A stretch of 64,000 bases of DNA from Entamoeba invadens IP1 (GCF_000330505.1 NW_004440426.1:1030278-1094277), one strand, 5' to 3'. Positions 11,208-21,781 are shown, counted from the stretch's first letter. Made by a program: numbers and translations. Notes: a model not told the origin generated them from the letters alone.

Positions 11208-11979
11208 ACAGATAGCGGAAAAACCAGGGACCAGACTAATTTAAGCTATTGATTATTAAGCGGATTTTATACAATAAAACGGGCAAAGATATAAATAAAT
11301 GTGTAATTTTCTTATTATCTGGTCTTAAAAACGGTTATTTTTCGGGATTAAAAAAATGAATGTGTTGTAAAAGTATGAATGATAAATAGCTTAATGTGAG
11401 TTATAATAGTAAGTTTATTATTATTAATTATTATTTAATTATAAAATATTATTCTTTTGTTCAACTATGTTCGACTTCAACCGTTCAATTAAATCGTTCA
11501 TTCATTTTTTCAAAGATACCAATGAATTTTTCTTTATACATTTGGTTGATTCAATAAGTCACTTTTCGTTCAGCATTAAAAGTGACTCACACAATAAATG
11601 AAAATAAAAAAATAATAAATAAATTATTGGAATGTTAGGCATTCAGTAAATGATTGATAACAATTGAACGTATTAAACATCAGAAGATAAATCAATATAA
11701 AGAACAAATTTTACATTGGCTCGGCTGGGCATTAACAAACGAGACAACTCTGAATGATTAATTTAAGAGTTTCATATTTTATGGTTTTTCTATTTTATTT
11801 AAAAAACAGTGTGTCTATAAATACTTGGTCCCTGGTTTTTGAAAATAAACCAACACAACCAAATAATCAGGTTTTTTTCAAAAAAACCTGATTATTTGGG
11901 GATTTTTTTTACAAGAAAACTTTACATTAAAAATAAAACAGCTTAATTTAGTCTGGTCACTGGTTTTTCCTGTATCTGT
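11208..11979. mobile_element. MITE-like element with about 45-bp TIRs
   Basis: The left end ACAGATAGCGGAAAAACCAG is matched by the inverted right end ACAGATACAGGAAAAACCAG, and the match continues through GACCAGACTAA and TTAAGCT. There is no coding sequence. The interior holds a third partial copy of the end (TGGTCCCTGGTTTTT at about 11826-11840) and a perfect 20-bp hairpin with a one-base loop (11859-11899). The target duplication is unclear. It may be an unrelated non-autonomous element placed next to the pogo copy. Confidence 0.72.
11859..11899. repeat. Perfect 20-bp palindrome, 1-nt loop
   Basis: Arms 11859-11878 and 11880-11899 are exact reverse complements (CCAAATAATCAGG followed by seven T). 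It lies inside the 11208-11979 element. Confidence 0.9.
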
Positions 11980-13098
11980 ACATTATGAACATTGAACCTT
12001 ATGTAAAACCTCGAGGTTTATAAATTTTAGAATAATTATTAATATTGGTAATAATATGAAAACCACATAAAAATTAATTAAATCATATTTTTTTTCATTA
12101 CAATTAATACAATATTTATTTTTATAAAAGAGATAATATCAACATCAGTTGATATTATCAAGAACAAAATGTGTACTGGTCAGTATGAAATAAAGTTTAA
12201 ACGGTTGTCAACGCAAAAACCAGAAAAAGACAAAATCTTTCGTTTCAACAAAAATGAAATGAAAGACAATATAAATGATTAAAGCAGGCCAATTCAAAAT
12301 AAAAATTAAAGTAAATACATATCATTTGTTAAAGCGTCTTTCTAATTATATTTCCTAGCTAATTATTTGTTTAAACTGATTTAACAAATCAAGAAATGAT
12401 ACAAAAAGTATCATGGTTTAGAAAGAGAAAATGCTGCATTATTTGGCCTTCCTGGTGGTTCAATACATATTCATATTAATCAAAAGAGTGAACAGCCACA
12501 ACTTAATTGTAAATTCACCATAGAAATTGATTTGAGAATACAAAAAATAGTCATATACTACAACTCCAATGATAAAACAGTTAAATCATATTTAATTAAA
12601 CTGTTGTGCAGAGCATTCAATGATCATTTTAATGTCAAAAGTAAAGGTATCATTTCAGTCTTTTATTCATCATTATTTTTTGTTGTCACTTGAATGACAA
12701 CAAAAATTCAGACATATTTGAAATATGTCTGAATAGTTTGATTAATCAGTTCATATAAGTTCAACAGTCAATAATTGCGGTGTTATTATTCAAACTTCAA
12801 TATTATATATAATATACAGGGAGCGCGGTGTATAAATTTAGCCTGATCTATTCGCCACTTGTTTATGTTTTTTTTTTGATTTAGTTATTAGTAAAATATT
12901 CAATATTCGCTTTTTCTAGATAAAAAACAAACAAACAACAACAACAACAACAATTCTTTATATAACAGTTTTTCATGTTTTATTGTTTAAAATCGATCAT
13001 TCTTGATACCTCATTTTTAGAGGTACAATTCTTTGGAGTTATGACTCTGTTTGCTGGACAAAGAAGACATTGTGATATTATAGTTAAGAATGTTTAGA
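11980..13098. other. Gene-free region with clustered palindromes
   Basis: Contains perfect hairpins at 12132-12159 (12-bp arms), 12396-12414 (7-bp arms), 12677-12706 (12-bp arms) and 12706-12734 (14-bp arms, 1-nt loop). An ATG-less open frame runs 12400-12690. An (AAC)n run occurs near 12928-12953. No protein family is recognised. Confidence 0.6.
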
Positions 13099-13329
13099 TA
13101 AAGAGCACCAGAAAACTGTCGTACAGCAGAAAATAGTCGTACACATTGTTTTATGGTATTTTTCTGTATAAAGTCGGGTTTTTATTTTTTCAAAACCCAA
13201 TTATTTTCCTGATTGTTTAGTCAAATTTTATATGTGAAAAAATATTCCCGATTTTTTGGTTTGTTTGATACTAAAATCACAAGTGTACGACAATTGTCTT
13301 GCTGTACGACTATTTTCTGTTGGTCTTTA
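13099..13329. mobile_element. 231-bp MITE-like element with about 50-bp TIRs
   Basis: The left arm (about 13099-13149) and the inverted right arm (about 13279-13329) share roughly 80 percent identity, including CAGAAAA, GTCGTACAGCA and GTCGTACAC. TCGTACA occurs twice in each arm. TA occurs at both outer edges, so a TA target duplication is possible. There is no coding sequence. Confidence 0.65.
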
Positions 13330-13719
13330 GCTGTTGTTAATTTGGTACAATAATTTTACGTCTTAATTATGTCAATAAATGGGTTTTACCAAAGTAATCG
13401 AAAATTATTGAAATATCATAAAAAACTATAATTATTAGATTAAATTTATAGTATTCTTTTTTAACAATAAAATTTCAAGAAAAAATAACACAAATACAAT
13501 AAAAATGCCATATTTTATTTGACAGTTTTTTTTTTGAAACACGACAACTTTTTGCCCAATTTCTACTTCGAAACAAACTAAAAACCATACCAAACCATCA
13601 TAATACTTAAACTTTTAGTTTGAGTATTGTTTCTGCTGTCGTGAGATACATTACCTCTTTTTGAGGTAGGGAGAGATTTATGATTTGAAAAGGTGTAGAG
13701 TTTCAAATTAGAAATTCAG
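13330..13719. other. AT-rich upstream region of the ketoacyl-CoA synthase gene
   Basis: No feature is recognised apart from a short imperfect repeat of GAGGTA near 13650-13670. Confidence 0.4.
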
Positions 13720-15279
13720 ATGACTTCCACCGAAGTACTGCCCAAGGAACTTCCAAAGTCTGAAGGGTCTCCCGCACCAAAAAAAGAGCTGACCAAAGAA
13801 GAAAAAGAGAAGCAAGAGCGTTCCCTTCGTCCCTACTGGTACCCTTCTGAAGTGGGCGAACAGAACCCCGAGCTTCCAAAAATATTAAGTAACGTCACAA
13901 GGTACTCTCCATTGACCACTTTAATCGATTTGATAGTCAAAATTACTATCGCCCTTCTATTGTGTGGATTAGGGTATTTGGCTCTTCACCAACTTTACTC
14001 TGTTTACAACCCACAATACCCTCTTTTTTCGCAAGAAAACAATACTTTCCTCTACGCAGCTGCTGGAGCCATTTTCTTGGTATTCGCAGTCACTGTGTGG
14101 TACTTCTCAGCAAGAGACCCAGACATATTCCTAGTAGGGTTTGCAACTGCAACTCCACCAAAGGAATACCGAGTCACCCAAAAAGAGTTTGCGCAATATA
14201 CCCACGATATTAAAGTGTTTAACCCCGAGTCACTTGCTTTTCTTGAGAGAATGATACCACGGACTGGTCTTGGTGATGAAACCGCTCTGCCCCACGCCTT
14301 TAAGTCAATCCCCCCTGATGACTCATACAAGGAAGGGCGTGATGAGTTGGAAGTTTCAATAAGACTTGCATGTGATGAATTATTTAAAGCTAACAAGATT
14401 GACCCGACGAAGGACATCGACTTCATCGTTTCGAATTGCTCAATGTTTGCCCCGACCCCATCTTTAGCTGCCATGATAATGAACATTTATAAAGTTAAAA
14501 CCACGTGCAAGAACTATTCACTTGGTGGAATGGGGTGTAGTGCTGGGTTGATCTCATTGGACCTTGCTCGAGATATATTGAGGTGTTACAAGAACGTCAA
14601 CGTGTTGGTGTATTCTACCGAGAACATCACACGAGGGTGGTACGGTGGACAGGTCAGAGGAAAATTGTTGTCCGACACGTTGTTCAGAATGGGAGGAGCA
14701 GCCATTCTCCTCTCTAACAAGCCCAAATACCGATTCAGCGCACCTTACAAATTGATGACCACAGTCAGAATTAGTCATTGTAAATTCGATGACGCTTACC
14801 ACTCAATTTTCCAAGACGAGGATGACCAAGGTATTGTTGGTACTAAAATCGGAAGAGAATTATTCAAATGTGTCTCACGGGCATTGTTGAGCAATTTGAA
14901 CGTTTTAATGCCACAGGTGATGAGTTGGAGAGATATACTGAGGTACGCTTATGACTTACTTTTACATAAAATTGGGAAGAGAGGCAAGCAGGATATGTTC
15001 AAACCTAATTTCAGAGAAACATTCCAAGGATTTTGTATCCACGCTGGCGGAAGAGCAATTATCGACGGATTACAAGAGAACATGGAACTGACCGATGAAG
15101 ATTGTTACCCATCAAGAGCAGCACTCTACAGGTTTGGAAACACTTCTTCGAGCTCGGTGTGGTACGAGTTCAAGTTCATGGAACGAGTCCAAACTCTTAA
15201 GAAAGGAGACACCGTCCTCCAAATCGGGTTTGGCTCTGGACTTAAATGCAATTCCGTCGTATGGAAGAAGATCAATTAA
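13720..15279 (+). CDS. 3-ketoacyl-CoA synthase (FAE1-type fatty acid elongase)
   Basis: 519 residues. A charged Lys/Glu-rich N terminus is followed by two membrane spans (about 67-90 and 109-130), then a thiolase-fold condensing domain of the plant FAE1/KCS type. The catalytic triad is visible: Cys273 in GMGCSAG, His441 in CIHAGGR and Asn474 in FGNTSSSS. The enzyme would condense malonyl-CoA with long-chain acyl-CoA at the ER to extend very-long-chain fatty acids for membrane lipids and ceramides. Length matches plant KCS enzymes. FAE1-type elongases are unusual outside plants and some protists, and Entamoeba is known to have a family of them. Confidence 0.93.
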   Translation: MTSTEVLPKELPKSEGSPAPKKELTKEEKEKQERSLRPYWYPSEVGEQNPELPKILSNVTRYSPLTTLIDLIVKITIALLLCGLGYLALHQLYSVYNPQYPLFSQENNTFLYAAAGAIFLVFAVTVWYFSARDPDIFLVGFATATPPKEYRVTQKEFAQYTHDIKVFNPESLAFLERMIPRTGLGDETALPHAFKSIPPDDSYKEGRDELEVSIRLACDELFKANKIDPTKDIDFIVSNCSMFAPTPSLAAMIMNIYKVKTTCKNYSLGGMGCSAGLISLDLARDILRCYKNVNVLVYSTENITRGWYGGQVRGKLLSDTLFRMGGAAILLSNKPKYRFSAPYKLMTTVRISHCKFDDAYHSIFQDEDDQGIVGTKIGRELFKCVSRALLSNLNVLMPQVMSWRDILRYAYDLLLHKIGKRGKQDMFKPNFRETFQGFCIHAGGRAIIDGLQENMELTDEDCYPSRAALYRFGNTSSSSVWYEFKFMERVQTLKKGDTVLQIGFGSGLKCNSVVWKKIN

Positions 15280-15739
15280 AGTGAACAATTCTACTAAATA
15301 ATTGCATTAGATTTTGAACAATTTAGAAGCAATTTACAAGACATTTTTAAATTCCATAGTTAAAAATAGAATAATCTTAGATAAATTACATCTAATTAGT
15401 GATTATGTTAGATTTTAAATTTTGTTAATTATACTATTAATTTTTTAGATGTTTTTTTATAACATTATTATTATTAAAATTATTATATTATTACTATAAT
15501 ATTGAAATAATTTAAAAATATTTTGATTAGTAAATTTATAGAAAAATAATAATAAAAGAATGTTAAAATTATAATTTAAATTTTATTTTTATTTTTTTTT
15601 TAAATAAATATAATTATTTATCTACAAAATATGAGATGAATATATCAAAGTAGATTAAATTAAAAATGAAATTATACAGTCTGATTTTTTTGTTATTATT
15701 CATAATTAAATTTATTTTTATTATAATGTGTTTAATAGG
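15280..15739. other. AT-rich intergenic
   Basis: No gene or structured repeat before the palindrome arm at 15740. Confidence 0.5.
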
Positions 15740-15774
15740 CTTCACTCGAGAATTTTATTATCAAAAAATAGTAT
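15740..15774 (+). repeat. Left arm of an inverted repeat flanking an assembly gap
   Basis: 35 bases beginning CTTCACTCGAG. They match the reverse complement of 15880-15914 at 34 of 35 positions. Confidence 0.85.
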
Positions 15775-15874
15775 NNNNNNNNNNNNNNNNNNNNNNNNNN
15801 NNNNNNNNNNNNNNNNNNNNNNNNNNNNNNNNNNNNNNNNNNNNNNNNNNNNNNNNNNNNNNNNNNNNNNNNNN
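15775..15874. other. 100-base assembly gap (N)
   Basis: Exactly 100 N, which looks like a placeholder length, so true size and content are unknown. It sits in the centre of a perfect-arm inverted repeat. Confidence 0.95.
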
Positions 15875-15879
15875 TTTCT

Positions 15880-15914
15880 ATACTATTTTTTGATAATAAA
15901 ATTCTCGGGTGAAG
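15880..15914 (-). repeat. Right arm of the gap-flanking inverted repeat
   Basis: Reverse complement of 15740-15774 with one mismatch. Confidence 0.85.
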
Positions 15915-16265
15915 TTTAGTGTTTAAATTCTTGAAAAAACAAAGTTATGTTAACTTAAAATTAAAAAAGGAAATTAATTTTTCAATTGAAAAATCACATC
16001 AAAAGTTTGATAACCAAATGTGAATAAAATAAGAAATGGTAAAAAAATATCTTCTATTCAATGAACGAATTTGCAACACATAAATAAAACAATGAATTAT
16101 AAAATATTTATGTTGTCTTTGTATTATATACTTATTATTAAGATATTAATAAATATTAAAATATATTTTTGGAAAAAAAACAAATTTTTTTAAGTTAAAA
16201 AAGACCTAAATCGCTTTTGAAAAAAAGATCTTTCGATCAAGGTACAACTCAAAAAATTAGAGTTC
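15915..16265. other. AT-rich intergenic
   Basis: Nothing recognised. Confidence 0.5.
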
Positions 16266-17998
16266 ATGCTCCCTGTTCAATTTCCTTCTGAAGTTACAGA
16301 CACTTTTCTTGAAAAGTTACATAACCATTACATGAACGATGGGCGACTTAGTTTTGATTGCATTAAAACACTGTGTGCAAAGGTGACTTTTATATTACAA
16401 AAAGAACCCAATGTTGTCCATATTGAAGACAACTGTTTAATATTTGGTGGTTTGTTTTTTATACATTTAACAATTGTTTTCTCTTCAATTCAAACCGAAT
16501 GATGAAAAAAGAAACCCTTATTAATTGTTTTGGGCATTATATAGTTTTCAACCACTCTACAAAGGACTCACAACAGAGATTTTCATGGCAACTTTTTTGA
16601 TTTGTATAACGAGTATGGCGATGTGTTTTGGAAAGAATATGACTACTCAACATTATTTTTGGGAGATTACGTCGACAGAGGACTTATGTCGTGCGAAGTC
16701 ATAACCACCTTATTTTTCATGAAACTGTTTAACCCTACTCGTGTTTTTTTGTTGCGTGGGAATGTTTGTTTCACAACTGCAAAACGATGGAATAGTGACG
16801 CGTAGCATGAAAGTCGACGAATGACGAGTAAATTTGGGTTCAAAGAGGAGTGTATAAGGAAATATGATTTGGAGGTGTACAACATGTTTATGAATGTGTT
16901 TGACTGTCTACCCATAGCCGCTATAGTCTCTCGCACAACAGGTGACTTTTTTTGTTCACATGGAGGTATTTCTCCGTCCATCTCAGACGTTTCTCAACTT
17001 GATGAACTCGACAGATTCACTGAAATTCCCGACGAAGGCATTTTGTGTGATTTGATGTGGAGTGACCCGGCTGACGAAGACGAGTTGGACAATTTTGATC
17101 CCGAGGACGTCATGTTTCTATTTAACTCCTCGCGTGGATGTTCTTACATGTATGGGTATGCGGGGGTGAAAGAATTTTTGGAGACGAACGACTTAGTTGC
17201 GATGATTCGAGGGCATCAATGTTTCCCGGAAGGTATCAAAATCCACACATTTGGAGTTGAGAATGCGCCAATGGCATTCACTGTGTTTGGTGCGACGAAT
17301 TACGACAACTTCAATCAGGCCGGGTGTATCATGTTGACAAACTCTGATGTTAAAATAAGGAAGTATGACGCACCAGACTTGGAAGATGAGTTCCATAAAA
17401 ACTTAGATGGCGCGTTTTGTGAAAGTATTGGGTGGCTTGGGGGAGCATTACAAGAGTTTGCTGATCTTCTTATCGAGTTACTTAAACGTGATGAAGACGA
17501 AGAAAAGGAGAGAAGACTACGAGAAGCTGAAGAGGCTAAAAAGGCGAAGTGCAAACTCACACTTCCTATTCAAAAAGAAAACGCGATGTTGCCTGCAAAA
17601 TTCGAGAAAGATAAGACCGACAAAATTGTCCCCAAATTTGGAGGAAAACCAGTCCCCAAGTTTAGTAAAAACATTGAACCAATGTTTTCTCCTAAAAAGA
17701 GTAATTTGAATAAATCACTCGACAACTTCGACAAAGGAAGACAACCATTCACATTCTCAAAAACTTCGAATTCTCCAAGAGGAATCCAAAGTAAAGCAAA
17801 TAATCTGGCCCGTTCAGTGGCTACTACAGAACCTACTCAACGTTTGCATCTATTTATTTCTTTTTTGTCTTTGACGTGAATTTGTGATCTAATTGCATGA
17901 AAGACTCATTCACAGACGAAATGAAAAAGTCACTGATGAGGGGAGAAGCACTTCCATCAACGCTTGAATCCCTTAGAAAACTGTGGGGTGTTATTTGA
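16266..17998 (+). CDS. Calcineurin A-like protein phosphatase (PP2B), four exons
   Basis: Exons 16266-16449, 16579-16763, 16806-17841 and 17904-17998 give 499 residues. All four junctions keep frame; the introns begin GTTTGT, GTTTGT and GTTTGC. Joining restores the metallophosphatase motifs GDFHGN (61-66), GDYVDRG (90-96) and RGNHESRR (121 on), followed by the HGG and RGCSY blocks. A helix after the core (LQEFADLLIELL) lies where calcineurin A binds its B subunit. The long basic tail has repeated PKF motifs. The last exon supplies an Arg/Lys-rich segment ending LRKLWGVI; without intron 3 the frame runs into a nonsense tail. GATNYD and RGHQ replace the usual SAPNYC and RAHE, so substrate handling may differ. 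Ca2+/calmodulin control is inferred from family only. Confidence 0.85.
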
Positions 17999-18153
17999 AG
18001 TAAAAAAATGAATATCATATTGGTTCTTCCCGTTTACTATTTGTACTATAATATAAACCATGTTGTATAATTTGAAAATAGTTTTTTTTGATCTATAAAT
18101 AAATACTATTTTTATATAAAACTATTCTATTTGGTAAGATTGAATCTTGACTT

Positions 18154-18801
18154 ATGGGTCAAGCCTCAAACAACATCAATATAAGGAGTTTAACGAAAAC
18201 AAAAAACAGTCAAATGTCTTCAACAATAAAGAGAGAACTCTTTGGATCACTTATGGACGAGAAAGGGTACATTGACCCTTATGTCAACGCAAAAGAGATT
18301 GCAAGAATAGCTTTAGCAAACGAATATCATTGGCAATATCCTCTTGGGGAATTTGTTAGATATTGTATTCAAAACGATATTGACCCAGCTCTTGAGATGA
18401 TCAGACTTGAGGAACACTTGGAAAAACCAAAAGATCACAAACAACACATGAAAATATACTCCATCAACAAACAGCTATTGGGACAATGCAAATATCTCAA
18501 TAAGAAGTATATCAGAGCTATACAAACAATTAAAACAAACGACCAACTTACTTTACTTATTGATAACATTCCTCTTGTTAGAAGTATGGAGAAAGTTGTT
18601 CAATCAATCCACAAAGAAATTGGGACAGTTGAGTTGGTTTTTGAAAGCTATTTTGAAACTCTTTTGTGTTGTCAAGTTGCTCACTATTACAACCTGAAAA
18701 CCAAATTAGAAGTTACAGACAAAATCACAGTTAAAGTCACTGGTAAAGGGTGTGAAAGTACAATCATCACACTTAATGACATTCAGAATGTATTGCTGTA
18801 A
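18154..18801 (+). CDS. Hypothetical protein, possible N-myristoylation site
   Basis: 215 residues with no recognised family. It starts MGQASN, which allows N-terminal Gly myristoylation, but Ser is at position 5 rather than the preferred 6. The body is mostly helical with a short beta-like C terminus. The single frame is uninterrupted and codon use resembles neighbouring genes. It lies in the same orientation as calcineurin A with 155 bases between them. Another in-frame ATG at codon 21 (MSSTIK) is possible as the start. Confidence 0.65.
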   Translation: MGQASNNINIRSLTKTKNSQMSSTIKRELFGSLMDEKGYIDPYVNAKEIARIALANEYHWQYPLGEFVRYCIQNDIDPALEMIRLEEHLEKPKDHKQHMKIYSINKQLLGQCKYLNKKYIRAIQTIKTNDQLTLLIDNIPLVRSMEKVVQSIHKEIGTVELVFESYFETLLCCQVAHYYNLKTKLEVTDKITVKVTGKGCESTIITLNDIQNVLL

Positions 18802-19064
18802 TCTATATCCGTTGTTTTCCCGTTTTAATACTTCATAGTTTCTATTATGAATAATATTATATTATTATAAATATAATAATAAATATAATTATAAATATTA
18901 ATTTTTATAAATATTAAAATATTATTACATTTATTAAAACTATATTTTAATTAATATTCAAACCATAAATAACAATTCAAAGGAATGAAGACAATGAAGA
19001 ACTAAGAACATAACGCCAATAAAACCTCAATCAAAAAAGTTGAAATATGTATAAAAAGAATTCT
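18802..19064. other. AT-rich intergenic
   Basis: Dense TAAATATTA-type repeats at 18845-18960; no gene. Confidence 0.5.
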
Positions 19065-19072
19065 GAACTCCA
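19065..19072 (+). promoter_or_regulatory. GAAC promoter motif of the BspA-like gene
   Basis: GAACTCCA lies about 10 bases upstream of the ATG at 19082. Confidence 0.45.
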
Positions 19073-19081
19073 GCTGCAAAA

Positions 19082-20749
19082 ATGCCATCAAAACTTGATG
19101 TCCACGTTGTAATGATCGTTGGAAAGTACTTCAATTTTGAAGAGGACTACCTCAACCTGATTTCGACAAATTCAAAATTCAAAGACGTGCTCGATAGATA
19201 TCACTACAACCCAATCTCTTCACTTCGCTTATTCAAAAACGTTGAAACGCAATATTTATATAAATACAACGACCAACCCGTCGATGGAATGTTCCAATAC
19301 AAAGTGTGTTATCGCGTGACGTACAAAATGGCGAATGCGATTTTGAAAGCGCACCCAAACACCACATTCAGAGAAACAGTACTCACTAATAACAATATTT
19401 TAAAGTGGAAAAAAGACCACCCGGAGTGTGTTGTCTCGAATAGAAACGATTATAGTGTATTAGTTTCTATTGACGTTCCAAAGTGTTGTAATGTGTTGGA
19501 CACCAATTGTTTTGCGAAGTGTTATGAGTTGACTGCAATCACTTTGCCTTCAATCGTGAAATCGATTTTTGACAGTGGGTTGGATTGCTGCACCAAATTA
19601 GAAAGAATATTTATCGAGAGGTGTGCCTCTTGCGATATCGCCGTTCCATTCTGGATGGCCAACTTGATCAACAAAAGTGGGTGCTTTTGTTCAAACATCT
19701 ACTTCTCAAAGAACGACGTCACGTATTACAAACAAAGTCACCCAGAAGACGTTGAAAACGATGCACTCAGACGACTGAATATCCCCGACGTGTGTAATGC
19801 AATTGGACAGAAATGCTTTTTACAGTGTAAACAATTAACTGCTGTTACTCTTCCAACTAAACTCTCGTCCATCGAACCTGACGCGTTTGGACGAATGTGT
19901 TCTATTAAGAAAATTGCGTTTTTCCAGAATACATGTGAATGTAAAGTTCCATTTTGGGTGTCGAGACTACTTGAGAAGGACGGTGTTAAGTGCTCGAAAG
20001 TGGCGTTTACATTGAACGATGTCGACGTGTGGAAAATTGAACACCCCGGAGACTTGGAAGGAGAGAACATCACTCGAATAGAACTTCCTTCGAAATGTGT
20101 TGAGATTTGTGAGTACGCGTTCTCATGTTGTGATTTGCATTCGATTGAAATCCCAGCGAATGTGTCATCCATTGGGACTTTAGCTTTTGAAGGAAACCCC
20201 CATCTCACGAAGGTTGTGTTAGATTCCAAAATTGAATCGATTGAATTTGATTGTTTCTCTGGATGTAAAGAATTGGAAACAATTGAAGTGAAGAATTGTG
20301 AGACGTTTGATGTGCGAGTCCCTTACTTTGTTGCAAAGTTAATACACAACGTCAAATGTACGAACGTCGTGTTTGCCTTTTGCGACGACAAAAAATGGAA
20401 AATGGACCACGCGGAAGACGTCGTTCACGGAAGTGCAAATGCGTTGTGTCGGATCGCCGTTCCTGAGATATGTAACGAAATTGGTGCATTTGCTTTTGAA
20501 GGAAACCGGTCATTAACATCAGTGACATTGCCGACTACAATCACTTCAATAGGATATGGTTCCTTCTGGAATTGTGATTTTCTCACAGCGATTGAGATAC
20601 CCGAGGCATGTGAGTATCTTGCTCATAATGCGTTTTGTAATTGTTTCCATTTATGCCGTGTTGTGCTTCCAAAATACACAAAGGTGTCACCTACCGCTTT
20701 TGCGAATTGCCAATTTATCCCCCCAAAAGAACAGCCAACATACTGGTAG
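19082..20749 (+). CDS. BspA-like leucine-rich-repeat protein
   Basis: 555 residues. The N terminus (about 1-60; LDVHVVMIVGKYF, then a DVL block) is the conserved leader of Entamoeba BspA-like proteins. LRR_5 repeats of about 23 residues follow, with units such as LTAITLPSIVKSI, LTSVTLPTTITSI and IPANVSSIGTLAFEGN, interrupted by spacers. The repeats are rich in Cys. BspA-like proteins are a large Entamoeba family, some at the cell surface and possibly involved in adhesion. No signal peptide or terminal CAAX box is visible (the end is PTYW), so location is uncertain. Confidence 0.88.
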   Translation: MPSKLDVHVVMIVGKYFNFEEDYLNLISTNSKFKDVLDRYHYNPISSLRLFKNVETQYLYKYNDQPVDGMFQYKVCYRVTYKMANAILKAHPNTTFRETVLTNNNILKWKKDHPECVVSNRNDYSVLVSIDVPKCCNVLDTNCFAKCYELTAITLPSIVKSIFDSGLDCCTKLERIFIERCASCDIAVPFWMANLINKSGCFCSNIYFSKNDVTYYKQSHPEDVENDALRRLNIPDVCNAIGQKCFLQCKQLTAVTLPTKLSSIEPDAFGRMCSIKKIAFFQNTCECKVPFWVSRLLEKDGVKCSKVAFTLNDVDVWKIEHPGDLEGENITRIELPSKCVEICEYAFSCCDLHSIEIPANVSSIGTLAFEGNPHLTKVVLDSKIESIEFDCFSGCKELETIEVKNCETFDVRVPYFVAKLIHNVKCTNVVFAFCDDKKWKMDHAEDVVHGSANALCRIAVPEICNEIGAFAFEGNRSLTSVTLPTTITSIGYGSFWNCDFLTAIEIPEACEYLAHNAFCNCFHLCRVVLPKYTKVSPTAFANCQFIPPKEQPTYW

Positions 20750-21047
20750 ATACAACTCTGTTTTTAAGTATCTTTTTGCTCTTATTTTTACTTTAAATGG
20801 GTTTATATTATTGGTATTAATATTTTAATTAGTTGATAATAGTTTATAGGACTGTACAATGGTTTCACAAAAAAAGGATAGCGGTGGATTGCGTGAGAAT
20901 CCATGCTGGCAAATAAAGAAGAAAACTCAAATCAAATAATTTTAATTACCGATATATTTAATAAAAGTATTAGGTTTGTTGAGTGCGATAATAAATAGAA
21001 AATTCAAAAGGAAAGGAAAATAGAATGAACGAAACTAAAAAGTGCAA

Positions 21048-21239
21048 ATGAGTCTGTTGATAGTTCTCCTTGCACTTGTGGACAGTGTTTTTGCAATTGA
21101 ACAAGACAGCACAATCACGATTGCAACTTTTGTATCGATTGGCGCGTATTTATTGTTGGCAACGGGAATTTGTTTTGCAATCGTGTTTTTCCAAAAGAAG
21201 CGTGGGGTTGGGGAATACTCACCACTCACGGGGAATTAA
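21048..21239 (+). CDS. Small single-pass membrane protein
   Basis: 65 residues if started at 21042 and 63 from the next ATG. The hydrophobic leader MSLLIVLLALVDSVFA resembles a cleavable signal peptide. A second hydrophobic segment (ATFVSIGAYLLLATGICFAIVFF) is followed by a KKR stop-transfer and a short tail with EYSPL. A type I microprotein is likely. No homologue is recognised, but the organisation (leader, span, basic stop) is unlikely by chance. Confidence 0.55.
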   Translation: MSLLIVLLALVDSVFAIEQDSTITIATFVSIGAYLLLATGICFAIVFFQKKRGVGEYSPLTGN

Positions 21240-21781
21240 TTTGACTATTATTTGTTCTTCGTTTCACATGTATCACTTCACAACACTTCAACATTTTATT
21301 ACATTTCTTTTCTCTTATGTTTAATTTGTAATTACTTTTTTAACAAATAATATTATTATTTATTATATATCTTAATTTATAATATAATATAATATATTAT
21401 ATTATATTATATAAAACAAGTGATTGTCTCTTATTAAAATAATAAATTATTAATATAAATTATTAATTGTATTCAATACTTTAAATAATATTTAATACAT
21501 TTAATTCATTAGTCACATTTTGTAACAGTTTATTTGAAGTGTTAAACAAACCATTAAATAACATTTTTGAAAATGTTATTAATATGAATGAAATTAAAAA
21601 AGATTTTAGTTTGAGTTGTCAAATAAATTCTTTGTGATAGAAAGTTTAATAAAATTTAGTTAATCAATTTTGAGAAAGAATCTCTTTGTTGAGAAGGAAG
21701 ATATTCTTTATATTGTGATATGACTAAAATAGCTATTGGGTATCTCACAATTGAACATTTTTCGATTCACAACTCCAAAAC
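21240..21781. other. AT-rich intergenic
   Basis: Contains a (TATAA)n-like low-complexity run at about 21375-21415; no gene. Confidence 0.5.
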
